Below, piece by piece: positions 32,501 to 40,315 of a stretch of DNA of 64,000 bases. Both the position numbers and the translations under genes were made by a program. The first letter of the stretch is position 1; every line of letters starts with the position of its first letter. The notes below the pieces were generated by a model. The model saw only the letters and a program-made list of their open reading frames with translations. It had not been told where the DNA came from and made no database searches. Source of the stretch: Solirubrobacter deserti (GTDB lineage: Bacteria; Actinomycetota; Thermoleophilia; Solirubrobacterales; Solirubrobacteraceae); the NCBI RefSeq assembly GCF_003344625.1, contig NZ_QPKJ02000002.1, positions 620,001 to 684,000 of the forward strand. The letters are read 5' to 3'.

Positions 32501-35221
32501 GGCGCACAGGCCGCGCCCGGCGCCGCCGGCCCCGGCGCAGACGACGAGACCGCGAGCATCGTCGCCGACCAGGAATCCGGCCCGCAGCTCAAGGCCGCCG
32601 CGTCCCAGGCCGCCGCACAGATCGGCGCCGAGAAACAACAGCACGCGCAGAAGGCCGCCCAGACCAAGGCCGCGGCCGTCGAAGAGGCGCAGGCCGAGGA
32701 GGCCAAGGGCAAGGCCGACCAGATCGCCGAGCACGCCGCGGCCAAGGCCGGCGTCTCACAGGCCCGCAGCGACTGGACCGGCGAGCAGAAGCAGCTCGCC
32801 GACGCGGCCCGCACCGAGGCCACCGGGGCGGTCGGCGAGGCCCAGACCGCCATCCAGACCGAGAAGGGCAAAGCCGAGCAAGAAGCGGTCAAGCACGTCG
32901 AGGCCGGCCGCAAGGAAGCCGAGGACGCCAAGCGCAAGGGCGACGAGGAAGCCAAGCGCGAGAAGGACAAGGCCAAGGAGGAATCCGGCGGCGGCGGGTT
33001 CTTCGGCTGGGTGGCGTCCAAGGCCAAGGCGCTCTACGACAAGGTCAAGGACGGCATCACCGCGGTCTTCAACAAGGTCCGCAGCGCGATCACCACGGCC
33101 ATCAACAAGGCCAAGGAGCTCGCGCACAGCGTCATCGACCGCGCCGTCAAGTTCGTCGCCGACAAGGTGAAGGCCGTCGCCGGCAAGCTGCTCGCGATCG
33201 GCGACAAGCTGATCCCGGGCTTCGCCGCGGCGCGCCAGAAGTTCGGCAAGTGGATCAAGGACCGCGTCAAGCAGGCCGTTCAGGCGCTCAACCGCATCGT
33301 GACCGCCGTCAAGGACGGCATCCGCAAGGTCATGACCGCGGTCGGCAACGCGCTCAAGCAGGGCCTGGACCTGCTCAAGAAGGGCATCAGCGCCGCGATC
33401 GACGCGGTCAAGAACGTCGTCAAGGCCGCGATCGAGAAGGCCAAGGCCGCGATCGCCGCGCTCGGCCAGTTCGCGGCGATCATCAAGGACATCGCGTCCA
33501 ACCCCGGCCAGTGGCTGAGCAACCTTGGCGCGGCCGTGATGGACGGCATCAAGAACCACCTGTGGAAGGCGCTCAAGACCGCCATCCAGAGCTGGTTCAA
33601 CGAGAAGCTGGAATCGCTGCTCGGCCTCGGCAAGAGCGTCATGGGCCTGCTCACCAAGGGCGGGATCACCATGGCCCAGGTCGGCAAGATGGCGTTCGAG
33701 GCGCTGAAGGCCGCGATCCCGCCGGCGCTGATCATGATCCTCGTCGAGCGCCTCGTCTCGATGATCGTCCCCGCCGCCGGCGCCGTGATGGCCGTCGTCC
33801 AGGGTCTGATGGCGGCCTGGGGCGCGATCCAGAAGATCCTCGCCGCGATCGACCGCTTCATCGCCTTCCTGAAGGCCGTCAAGTCCGGCAACGCCGGCCC
33901 GGCGTTCGCCAACGCGCTCGCGGCCGCCGCCGTCGCGGTGATCGAGTTCGTCTCCCAGTTCCTGCTGCGCAAGATCGCCGGCGCCGCGAGCAAGGTCGCG
34001 GGCAAGATCAAGGCCATCGCCCAGAAGATCGGCAAGAAGCTGATGGCGGCGATGAAGAAGGTCGGCAAGAAGATCAAGCGCGGCGCCACCCGGCTCAAGG
34101 ACAAGGTCTTCGGCAAGCGCAACAAGAAGACGAAGACCGACAAGGACGGCAAGAAGAATCAAGAGACCAAGGAGGACAAGCAGAAGAAGCTCGACGACGC
34201 CGTGGCCAAGATCCGGCCCAAGATCATGGCCCTCGTCGCCAAGAAGGCCTCCAGCCTGCGGATGAAGGCGCAGCTGCTCTACTGGCGCGTCGCGAACAAG
34301 CTCTCGCGCCTGTGGGTCGAGCAGAAGGGCGAGTACATCGGCGTCAAGGCGCAGGTGAACCCGGTCAAGGACGTGGTGGAGAAGATCTTCGCCGACCCGG
34401 CCGACCTGCACGCGATGCTCCTGCGCATCGGCGAGAAGCTCAAGAACAATCCACAGGTCACCGCCGAGATCAGGAAGATCAAGGCCGCTCGCGCCCGCCG
34501 CAGGAACAACCCCGACATGAAGCCGCGGGACGCCCAGTCTCCCGCGGCCGAAGCCGCGGCGATCAGCGGGAAGGCCCAACGCGAACCCAAGACGGGCGAG
34601 CACGTGATGATGGGCGACCAGGACGTCAACGAAGGCCAGAGCTACACGTCCATGCCCGGCCACATCAAGACCTACGGGCTGGGCAAGGGGCACTACAACC
34701 CCGCGATCACCGGCATCCTGGCCGACATGGAGGAGTCCGGGCTCTCACCCGAGGTGATCCGCAGGGGCATCCACAACGTCCTGCAGAACAAGCCCATCGG
34801 CCCCGGGTTCGCCGACCATCCGAAGGCTGCCAGCCAGGCCGCCGCGATCGCCCGGCTCATGTTCGTCGTCGAGCCCGGGCGCAACTCGGCCGCGTTCGCG
34901 ACGAGTTACATGGCGTGGGAGTCGGCCGGGGAGGGCGGCGCGCCGCTCAAGGACGTCGTCACCAAGCTCAACCCGATGGCGCCCAAGGGGTCGGTGGCGG
35001 ACGCACGCAACTCCCTGGTGCCGCCGGAGCAGCTCAGCGACCTCGAGCAGGACAACGTCGAAGCGCTGTATCGCAGGGAGATGCTGACGGTCGTCACCTA
35101 CCTCGAGAGCCTGATGCGCGCGGAGAAGCCGATGTTCACGACCGACGCCGAGTGCAAGGTGTTCGTCGAGAAGAAGCTCGAGAAGCACCTGCTGTCAAAG
35201 TTGAAGGCGTTGCTGCTCTAA
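29582..35221 (+). CDS. Giant repeat-rich protein with contractile-injection/polymorphic-toxin-like architecture
   Basis: The product has 1879 aa from GTG 29582 (1885 from ATG 29564). The GTG is preferred because TACGGT lies 9 nt upstream. Near residue 50 is SRGTVMRLQGSAGNAAV, the 'LQ..AGN.AV' signature seen in DUF4157-type proteins tied to extracellular contractile injection systems. Next come four 24-residue and five shorter Ala/Gly/Thr repeats (about residues 176-440), then about 400 acidic Pro/Ala/Glu-rich residues. After a coiled coil (about 1000-1140) there is a long Lys/Ala amphipathic-helix region with a hydrophobic core (IPPALIMILVERLVSMIVP and AAWGAIQKILAAIDRFIAFL). A very basic linker (GKRNKKTKTDKDGKKN) precedes a roughly 300-residue C-terminus I cannot assign, the candidate effector. 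No signal peptide is seen. Confidence 0.65.
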   Translation: MAEAAEREPQVEPAAPASPGGTAAFASATSDLAGAGQSRPPLSRGTVMRLQGSAGNAAVNDLIAGRRSDSAVRTVTVPTSDDAVLMRAIVARAPVTTEDRPIVDEQRDADAAAAGEAAAKTGEAPNAKKTSGAGADATSDSAPAGGAGATSEAAPGGPGAGTTSDVATAGAGSGAGAPVGATDVLAAGLAGATGATGGGGAPVGATDVLAAGFAGATGATSGGGAPVGATDVLAAGLAGAKGATGGGGAPVGATDVLAAGLAGATGATAAPGADTAGADGAGTSAASTATTGSDAVSAATDAANAAASRAAPGPTTPGSGAASAVSAATEAANAAVSGAGTATGSASAGLGAGAMSAATQAANAAVGGATTRPATAGAGATGGTGAVSAATEAANAAVGSAGATAGPATAGSSPATGATGAVSAATDAATAAVGATPVPGAAASPGAAAAVPPGAAALPAVPGAAGPDAAGTAVAPGGGPAGPGLEAPAGAAGVGDIAGLAASAGGAAAAPLSVLGAPGAIAGAMGGVAAAVTGGLNAAAPAAPAGPAAAPAGGTPDVGAEAAGGEGEAGAAKEGPSEEELAEIETQLAAGPQREEEPEPAPAPASTTFELPEPETADTAEPADPEAAEPDPGPEPAEDAAVSPAMAPDAPMDEAAPAAVAAPEVEAGPAPAEALAPTPEPTTEPEDAGGGETFIARAPATELLAPPTEDLTAEPEEEPAQDPSAISADAQGELEALGASGGGEYAGGGGGGGGGGAVEAEPEAPAPDVSNADPAAAVSTAASLKPAQMLETLGGAEKAAANHVTKEQEKLAAQPPEIEAGGGADGPAADEKHASTPPSRPTTTKAAAKSGGEPEKPAPTPAPPPKAPLPPGPALTPDPKGNVSEGDGAKIKAAIDALPTSDGAVAVPAISTPKLQLTGAADPAQMGEQKAHLDETVAKTSAQGVKEAAEPAGENDLAPTTKPEKIKAEIPAGGAQAAPGAAGPGADDETASIVADQESGPQLKAAASQAAAQIGAEKQQHAQKAAQTKAAAVEEAQAEEAKGKADQIAEHAAAKAGVSQARSDWTGEQKQLADAARTEATGAVGEAQTAIQTEKGKAEQEAVKHVEAGRKEAEDAKRKGDEEAKREKDKAKEESGGGGFFGWVASKAKALYDKVKDGITAVFNKVRSAITTAINKAKELAHSVIDRAVKFVADKVKAVAGKLLAIGDKLIPGFAAARQKFGKWIKDRVKQAVQALNRIVTAVKDGIRKVMTAVGNALKQGLDLLKKGISAAIDAVKNVVKAAIEKAKAAIAALGQFAAIIKDIASNPGQWLSNLGAAVMDGIKNHLWKALKTAIQSWFNEKLESLLGLGKSVMGLLTKGGITMAQVGKMAFEALKAAIPPALIMILVERLVSMIVPAAGAVMAVVQGLMAAWGAIQKILAAIDRFIAFLKAVKSGNAGPAFANALAAAAVAVIEFVSQFLLRKIAGAASKVAGKIKAIAQKIGKKLMAAMKKVGKKIKRGATRLKDKVFGKRNKKTKTDKDGKKNQETKEDKQKKLDDAVAKIRPKIMALVAKKASSLRMKAQLLYWRVANKLSRLWVEQKGEYIGVKAQVNPVKDVVEKIFADPADLHAMLLRIGEKLKNNPQVTAEIRKIKAARARRRNNPDMKPRDAQSPAAEAAAISGKAQREPKTGEHVMMGDQDVNEGQSYTSMPGHIKTYGLGKGHYNPAITGILADMEESGLSPEVIRRGIHNVLQNKPIGPGFADHPKAASQAAAIARLMFVVEPGRNSAAFATSYMAWESAGEGGAPLKDVVTKLNPMAPKGSVADARNSLVPPEQLSDLEQDNVEALYRREMLTVVTYLESLMRAEKPMFTTDAECKVFVEKKLEKHLLSKLKALLL
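30110..30397 (+). repeat. Four tandem 72-bp coding repeats
   Basis: Units start at 30110, 30182, 30254 and 30326, each encoding 24 residues that begin APVGATDVLAAG. They are near-identical at DNA level with third-position differences, so the array could expand or contract by recombination without breaking the frame. Confidence 0.9.
30461..30881 (+). repeat. Five degenerate coding repeats (VSAATEAANAAV type)
   Basis: Five copies of a 12-residue helical word (VSAATxAANAAV, with MSAATQ and ATAAV variants) recur roughly every 30-35 residues, separated by Gly/Pro/Thr-rich spacers. They follow directly on the 72-bp array. Confidence 0.8.
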
Positions 35222-35239
35222 CGCGAGAGGGGACACGCG

Positions 35240-35797
35240 ATGCCGGAACACGGGGACACCATTCGCCTGGTCCCGAAGGACCAGGACTCCTACGACGAGA
35301 CCATGGCCGTCGTCGAGGAGCACGGCTGGGAGGAGGCTTCCGCGGGCCAGGGGGCGACCGCCGCGTGGACCGTGCCCGACGAGGACGCGAAGGTGCGCTT
35401 CATCGAGGACGGAGGGACCGCGGTGGAGTACTTCGAGGTCGAGGGCCCCGGCCGAGCGGCCGCCGCCAAGCAGCTCCAAGCCAAGATCGAGATGCTCGAG
35501 CCGTCGGAGTTCCGGGCGCACCTGGATCAGTTCGACGACGACGTGGACGCCCAACGCCTGGCGCTGTTCACGGTCGCGACCGCAGCGCCGGAGAAGAGCG
35601 ACGCCAAGGTCGTCAAGCTCCTCGTCGAGTACCTCTCGCACGAGGATTCGCTGATTCGCCGGACGGCGATGATCGCCATGGGCATCACGCGCTGGAAGGA
35701 CTTCATCCCGCCGCTCGAGCAGGTCCGCGACGAGGACCCGGACGAGCAGATCCGCAAGCGCGCCGAGAACGCCATCGAAGCGCTGAGCAAGGCGTAA
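35240..35797 (+). CDS. Small acidic HEAT-repeat protein, candidate immunity partner
   Basis: The product has 185 aa. The N-terminal half (1-95) is a small alpha/beta region rich in Asp and Glu. The C-terminal half has HEAT-like helix pairs, clearest in VKLLVEYLSHEDSLIRRTAMIAMG (read in two pieces) and IPPLEQVRDEDPDEQIRKRA. It starts 18 bp after the giant gene, with a good Shine-Dalgarno (GAGAGGGG, 8 nt upstream), so it is surely co-transcribed. Small acidic HEAT-like proteins directly downstream of large basic-ended toxins are often immunity proteins; that role here is inference. It could equally be a chaperone or adaptor. Confidence 0.65.
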   Translation: MPEHGDTIRLVPKDQDSYDETMAVVEEHGWEEASAGQGATAAWTVPDEDAKVRFIEDGGTAVEYFEVEGPGRAAAAKQLQAKIEMLEPSEFRAHLDQFDDDVDAQRLALFTVATAAPEKSDAKVVKLLVEYLSHEDSLIRRTAMIAMGITRWKDFIPPLEQVRDEDPDEQIRKRAENAIEALSKA

Positions 35798-35807
35798 CCT
35801 CGCGTCA

Positions 35808-35837
35808 ATGGGTGTCAACACCCATCGTCCCTAGAAT
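35808..35837 (+). promoter_or_regulatory. Palindrome overlapping the -35 position and a -10 candidate of the permease operon
   Basis: ATGGGTGT (35808-35815) and ACACCCAT (35818-35825) form an 8-bp dyad with a 2-bp centre. TAGAAT (35832-35837) is a good -10 hexamer 12 nt before the ATG at 35850, so the dyad covers the expected -35 region. This is the arrangement of a repressor operator. Confidence 0.45.
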
Positions 35838-35849
35838 CGCCCGCGCTCT

Positions 35850-37754
35850 ATGGCAAGACGCCGGCTGGAAGGACTGGAACGGGTCCTGGGGGTCAACGCC
35901 CTCTTCTCGACCGCTTACGGGAACGTCGGCTCCTCCATCTACTACGCGCTCGGCCTCGTGGCCGCGCTGGCGCTCGGCCTGACGCCGATCGTCTTCCTGA
36001 TCACCGGCATCTTCTTCCTGTGCACGGCCGCCACCTACGCGGAGGCGACCGCGATGTACCCGGAGGCGGGCGGCTCCTCCAGCTTCGCCCGCCGCGCGTT
36101 CAACGAGTTCTGGTCGTTCTTCGCCGCCTGGGGCCAGATGCTCAACTACGTGGTGACGGTCGCGATCTCCGCGTTCTTCGTCCCGCACTACATCGGCAGC
36201 GCGTTCGGGTGGGAGGCGCTGCGGCACTCGCCGGGGGACATCATCGCGGGCGCGGTGATCATCGCGCTGCTGGCGGGGATCAACGTCGTCGGCGTCAAGG
36301 AGTCCGCGGGCCTGAACATCGCGCTCGCGGTCGTGGACTTCCTCACGCAGGTGCTGCTGGTGATCGTCGGCGCGGTGCTCGTGCTGGGCGCGGACCCGGG
36401 GCAGCTGGTCGACAATGTCGAGCTCGGCGTGGCGCCGACCTGGAAGGACTTCATCCTCGCGATCCCGATCGGGATGATCGCCTACACGGGCATCGAGACG
36501 ATCTCGAACATGGCCGAGGAGGCGCGCGACGAGGTCAGGACGATCCCGGCGGCGATCAAACGCGTCGCGATCGCCGTGTTCGCCATCTACTTCACGCTGC
36601 CCGCCGTGGCGCTCGTCGCGCTGCCGGTGCAGCGCGGGGAGGACGGCGAGTACTTCACGCTGCTCGGCCTCTCCGAGGAGGAGGGTGGCTACGCGGGAGA
36701 CCCGATCGCGGGCGTGGTCGCGAACCTCAACCTGGGCGCGTTCCAGACGCCGGCGGAGATCTACGTCGGCGTGCTCGCCGCCACGATCCTGTTCCTGGCC
36801 ACCAACGCGGGCCTGATCGGCGTGTCCCGGCTCGTGTACTCGATGGGCATCCACCGCCAGCTGCCGGATCGATTGCGCCAGCTGCACCCGAAGTACCGCA
36901 CGCCGTGGATCGGGATCCTGCTCTTCGGCTTTCTCGCAATCCTGATCACGCTCCCGGGCCAGGCCGGCTTTCTGGGCAACCTGTACGCGTTCGGCGCGAT
37001 GCTGTCGTTCACGATCGCGCACTCGGCGATCATCCGGCTGCGGGTTTCGCGCCCCGATCTGCCGCGCCCGTACCGCGCGCCCGGCAACTTCACGTTCCGC
37101 GGGCACGACCTGCCGGTGTTCGCGTTCATCGGTGGGTTCGGGACCTTCGCGGCGCTGGTGGTCACGATCGCGCTGCACCCGGACGTGGCGATCACCGGCG
37201 TGGCCTGGCTCACGCTCGGCGTGCTCGTCTTCCTCTTCTACCGGCGCGCGCAGGGCCTGGACCTCACCTCCACGCACAAGGTCGCGATCCCGCAGCCCGT
37301 GGTGGATCACGAGGCCGAGTACGACTCGGTGCTCGTGCCGCTGAGCGACGGCTACAACGAGACCGTGATCGCCACCGCGGCCAAGCTCGCCGCCCGCAAG
37401 CGGCGCGGGATCCACGTGCTCGCGCTGGTCACCGTCCCGAGCGCGCTGAAGATCGACGCGCCGATGCCCGAGGCGGTCGCGGCCGCCGAGTCGGTGATCG
37501 AGCAGGCCCGGCTGCAGGCGGGCGCGCGCGTGTCGGGCCACGTGGAGCGGGTGCGTTCGGGCCAGGCGGGCCGGCGCATCATCGAGGAGGCGACGGACAT
37601 GCGCGCCGCCGCGATCGTGATGCCGCTGCCGCGGCGCATCAACGGCGCGTCGATCTTCGGCAAGACGCTGGAGACGGTGTTGGCGGAGCGGCCGTGCCGG
37701 GTGATCATCGAGTCCGCGCCGGCGGATCACCGGCACCAGGAGATGATCCTGTGA
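35850..37754 (+). CDS. APC-superfamily permease with C-terminal universal-stress-like domain, copy 1
   Basis: The product has 634 aa. Residues of about 15-450 carry about 12 membrane helices with APC features: STAYGNVGSSIYYALG in helix 1, YPEAGGSSSFARRAFN after helix 2, and AYTGIETISNMAEEARD in helix 6. Residues of about 490-625 form a USP-like nucleotide-binding domain (DSVLVPLSDG at the start, IFGKTLETVLAERPCRVII at the end). APC-plus-USP proteins include the K+ importer KimA and several amino-acid permeases. The two RCK genes downstream favour an ion or osmolyte role, but the substrate is not readable from sequence. Confidence 0.85.
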   Translation: MARRRLEGLERVLGVNALFSTAYGNVGSSIYYALGLVAALALGLTPIVFLITGIFFLCTAATYAEATAMYPEAGGSSSFARRAFNEFWSFFAAWGQMLNYVVTVAISAFFVPHYIGSAFGWEALRHSPGDIIAGAVIIALLAGINVVGVKESAGLNIALAVVDFLTQVLLVIVGAVLVLGADPGQLVDNVELGVAPTWKDFILAIPIGMIAYTGIETISNMAEEARDEVRTIPAAIKRVAIAVFAIYFTLPAVALVALPVQRGEDGEYFTLLGLSEEEGGYAGDPIAGVVANLNLGAFQTPAEIYVGVLAATILFLATNAGLIGVSRLVYSMGIHRQLPDRLRQLHPKYRTPWIGILLFGFLAILITLPGQAGFLGNLYAFGAMLSFTIAHSAIIRLRVSRPDLPRPYRAPGNFTFRGHDLPVFAFIGGFGTFAALVVTIALHPDVAITGVAWLTLGVLVFLFYRRAQGLDLTSTHKVAIPQPVVDHEAEYDSVLVPLSDGYNETVIATAAKLAARKRRGIHVLALVTVPSALKIDAPMPEAVAAAESVIEQARLQAGARVSGHVERVRSGQAGRRIIEEATDMRAAAIVMPLPRRINGASIFGKTLETVLAERPCRVIIESAPADHRHQEMIL

Positions 37755-37924
37755 AGCTGCTGCGTGGGTACATCCTTCCGGCACTGATGATCTTGATCGG
37801 CGTGGGGCTTATCGTACGGACGTTTTTGAGTGATGGTGGGCCGATCGCGATCGGCGTGATCCTCGGCGTGCTGTTCATCGCCGCCGGCGCGGGGCGGATC
37901 TACGTGGAGCGTTCGCTGCGGTGA
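37751..37924 (+). CDS. 57-aa two-helix membrane protein between the permeases
   Basis: A GTG at 37751 overlaps the permease stop (GTGA), and its own stop overlaps the next permease start, so it is locked into the operon. The protein is two hydrophobic helices (YILPALMILIGVGLIV and IAIGVILGVLFIAAGAG) joined by a short acidic turn (LSDGG), with basic ends. It could be a small accessory subunit of either permease. I recognise no family. Confidence 0.7.
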   Translation: MKLLRGYILPALMILIGVGLIVRTFLSDGGPIAIGVILGVLFIAAGAGRIYVERSLR

Positions 37925-39876
37925 AGCCGCTCAAGAAGCAACTCGGCTCCCCGGCGCTGTTCGGGATCGTCCAGGGCTTCATCGCCGCTTCGATCTACTT
38001 CTCCACCGGGCTGGTGGCGGAGCGAGCGCTCGGGCTCACGTGGGCGGTGTTCCTGGCCGGCGGCCTGCTGTTCGCGGTGATCGTGCCGGTGTACGTCGAG
38101 GGCGCCTCGCTGCACCAGGAGCGCGGCGGCGCGACCGTCATCGCCCGCTACGGGTTCAACGAGCTCGTGTCGTTCGTCGCGGGCTGGGCGATCTGCCTGG
38201 ACTACCTGATCCTGGTGGCGCTGTGCGCGTTCGCGTCGACGGACTACCTCGGCCTGTTCTGGGGCGAGTTCAACTCCGGCCTGACCGAGTTTCTGATCGG
38301 CACGGCGATCGTGCTGTTCGTGGCCTTCCTGGCCATCCGGGGCGGCGGGCCGCGGCGTTTCGAGCGCGTGGCGGTGCTCGTGCTCGGCGATCTGCTGCTG
38401 CAGGTGCTGGTCGTCGTGCTCGGGCTGGCGCTGCTGTTCGAGCCCGACGTGCTGCTGAATCCCGCCTCGGTCGCGGGTACGCCGTCGCTGGAGAACCTGG
38501 TGTTCGCGTTCCCGCTCGTGCTGGTGGCCTTCAGCGGCATCGACGCCTCCTCCGGGCTGTCCGGGCAGGTGAGAATCGGCCGGGCCGGGCTGCGGCGGCT
38601 GATCGGCGTGCGGCTGCTGGCCGCGCTGGTCCCGTACCTCGGGATCGCGCTGATCGCCTCGTCCGTGTTGCCGCCGACCGGCTCGCGCTGGATCGAGGCG
38701 CCGCTGCTCGGGGTGGCGGACGGGTTCTCGCAGGCGTGGATCCGGGAGCCGTTGCAGGTGCTGATCGCGGTCTCGGCGGTCGTCATCTTCGTCAGCGCCG
38801 CCCAGGCCGCGATGCTCGGGCTGTCGCGGCTGGGGTACGCGCTGTCGGTCAACCGGCAGATCCCGTCCGCGTTCGGCTCGCTGCACCCGACGCGCGCGAC
38901 GCCCGTCGGGATCATCGGCTTCGGCGCCGTGGCCGCGATCGTGCTGCTGGTCCCGGCCGACATGGAGTTCCTGGCCGCGATCTGCGCGTTCGGGGCGACG
39001 ATCGCCTTCGCCATCGTGGGCGCGTCCGTGATCCGGCTGCGCTGGCGCGAGCCGGCGCGCGACCGCCCGTACAAGATGCCGTTGAACGTACGGATGCGCG
39101 GCGCAGAGCTGCCGGTCCCGGCTGTCCTGTGCGTGGCGATGTCTCTCGTGGCGTTTCTGGCGCTGCTCGTCGAGCACGGCGCGGCGCGCTGGGTCGGGGT
39201 GGTGTGGATGGTCGCCGGCGTGTCGCTGTACCTCGGTTACCGGCTTTCGCAGGGCAAGGACGTCTTCAAGCGCGTGACGGTGCCCGAGGCGGCGCTGACC
39301 CGGCGCGCCGCGGAGGTGGAGTTCGGCTCGATCCTCGTGCCGGTCCTCGGCACGCCGCTGGACGACGACATCATGCAGACGGCGGGCCGGCTCGCGGCCG
39401 AGGAGCGCGACGAGGACGACGAGGGCGCCGTGATCGAGGCGATCTGGGTGTTCGAGGTGCCGCTGACGCTGCCGCTCGACGCGCGGGTGCCGGACGAGGA
39501 GCTCAAGCGCGCCCGCGCGGCCCTCGCGCGGGCGAAGGCCGTGGGTGAAGAGTACGAGGGCGTCGAGGTGCAGACGGCGGTCGTGCGCTCGCGCAAGGCG
39601 GGGCAGGCGATCGTGCGTGAGGCCAAGCGCCGCGGCGTGGAAGCGGTCGTGCTCGCCGCGGAGGAGCCGACCCGCGTCGGCGGCGGGCTGCGCCTGGGCG
39701 GCAAGCCGGGGCTGCACGACACGAGCGTGGGGGAGACGACCCGCTACGTGATCAACAAGGCGACCTGCCGCGTCATCCTCACGGCGCCGCCCGCGGGCAG
39801 GACGCTCGACCCGATGGATCCGCTTCCAGCGGACGCTCCGGTTCCGCTCGGGCACGCCGACCCGGCCGGACGCTAG
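37921..39876 (+). CDS. APC-superfamily permease with C-terminal universal-stress-like domain, copy 2
   Basis: The product has 651 aa with a GTG start in a GTGA overlap. About 12 helices span residues 12-440, with APC landmarks (ALFGIVQGFIAASIYFSTG at helix 1, ERGGATVIARYGFNELV, AFSGIDASSGLSGQVR near helix 6). Residues of about 465-630 form a USP-like cytosolic domain (FGSILVPVLG, VGETTRYVINKATCRVIL). It is clearly different from copy 1, lacking the longer helix 7-8 loop. A functional pair or heteromer with copy 1 is possible. Confidence 0.85.
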   Translation: MKPLKKQLGSPALFGIVQGFIAASIYFSTGLVAERALGLTWAVFLAGGLLFAVIVPVYVEGASLHQERGGATVIARYGFNELVSFVAGWAICLDYLILVALCAFASTDYLGLFWGEFNSGLTEFLIGTAIVLFVAFLAIRGGGPRRFERVAVLVLGDLLLQVLVVVLGLALLFEPDVLLNPASVAGTPSLENLVFAFPLVLVAFSGIDASSGLSGQVRIGRAGLRRLIGVRLLAALVPYLGIALIASSVLPPTGSRWIEAPLLGVADGFSQAWIREPLQVLIAVSAVVIFVSAAQAAMLGLSRLGYALSVNRQIPSAFGSLHPTRATPVGIIGFGAVAAIVLLVPADMEFLAAICAFGATIAFAIVGASVIRLRWREPARDRPYKMPLNVRMRGAELPVPAVLCVAMSLVAFLALLVEHGAARWVGVVWMVAGVSLYLGYRLSQGKDVFKRVTVPEAALTRRAAEVEFGSILVPVLGTPLDDDIMQTAGRLAAEERDEDDEGAVIEAIWVFEVPLTLPLDARVPDEELKRARAALARAKAVGEEYEGVEVQTAVVRSRKAGQAIVREAKRRGVEAVVLAAEEPTRVGGGLRLGGKPGLHDTSVGETTRYVINKATCRVILTAPPAGRTLDPMDPLPADAPVPLGHADPAGR

Positions 39877-39879
39877 GGT
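39874..39879 (+). promoter_or_regulatory. Candidate -10 element (TAGGGT) for the RCK genes
   Basis: TAGGGT lies 7 nt before the GTG at 39887 and overlaps the end of the upstream permease gene. This suggests the two RCK genes can also be transcribed on their own. Confidence 0.4.
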
Positions 39880-39886
39880 TCCAGCT

Positions 39887-40315
39887 GTGTTCGTACTCGT
39901 CGTTGGAGCGGGGCGCGTCGGGGCAGCGTTGGCCACGTCGGCGCTGGGCCGCGGCCACACCGTGTCCGTCCTGGATGAGGACCCGCTGTCGCACGAGCGG
40001 CTGGACGTCGAGCTCGGCTCGTCCTGGGAAGAAGCGGGCGGGCGCTTCACCATCGGCACCGCGCTGGAGATCGACGCCCTGATCGAGGCCGGGGTCGAGG
40101 AGGCCGACGTGTTCATCGCCTCCACCAACGGCGACAACACGAACCTGGTGGTCGCGCAGATCGCGCAGCGCAAGTTCAACGTCGAGCGCGTGATCGCGCG
40201 CGTGCTGGACCCGCGCCGTGCCGCCTGGTACGCCGAGCAGGGCCTGCAGACCATCTGCCCGACCCAGATCGCGATCGAACAGCTGCAGCAGGCGGCGCTC
40301 GGCGAGGTCGTCTGA
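39887..40315 (+). CDS. TrkA-N (RCK_N) domain protein without RCK_C
   Basis: The product has 142 aa with a GTG start. VLVVGAGRVGAALATSALG is the Rossmann NAD-binding motif, DEDP is the acidic strand end, and STNGDNTNLVVAQIAQRKFN is the RCK inter-lobe helix. The RCK_C ligand-binding domain is absent, so it is a single-domain gating or regulatory subunit. The stop overlaps the next gene's ATG by 1 bp. It probably forms a mixed ring with the next protein, as in KtrA/TrkA assemblies, regulating a K+ or other cation pathway. Confidence 0.88.
   Translation: MFVLVVGAGRVGAALATSALGRGHTVSVLDEDPLSHERLDVELGSSWEEAGGRFTIGTALEIDALIEAGVEEADVFIASTNGDNTNLVVAQIAQRKFNVERVIARVLDPRRAAWYAEQGLQTICPTQIAIEQLQQAALGEVV

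Noticed and set aside
30658-33027. Long Ala/Ser-rich minus-strand frame opposite the giant repeat gene
   Set aside because: It mirrors the repeat structure of the plus-strand gene codon for codon, and the plus strand has the recognisable motifs and the coupled downstream gene.
29582-35797. Complete contractile injection system or prophage
   Set aside because: No sheath, tube, baseplate, spike, ATPase or portal genes are present in the 64 kb; only one candidate cargo-type protein is seen.
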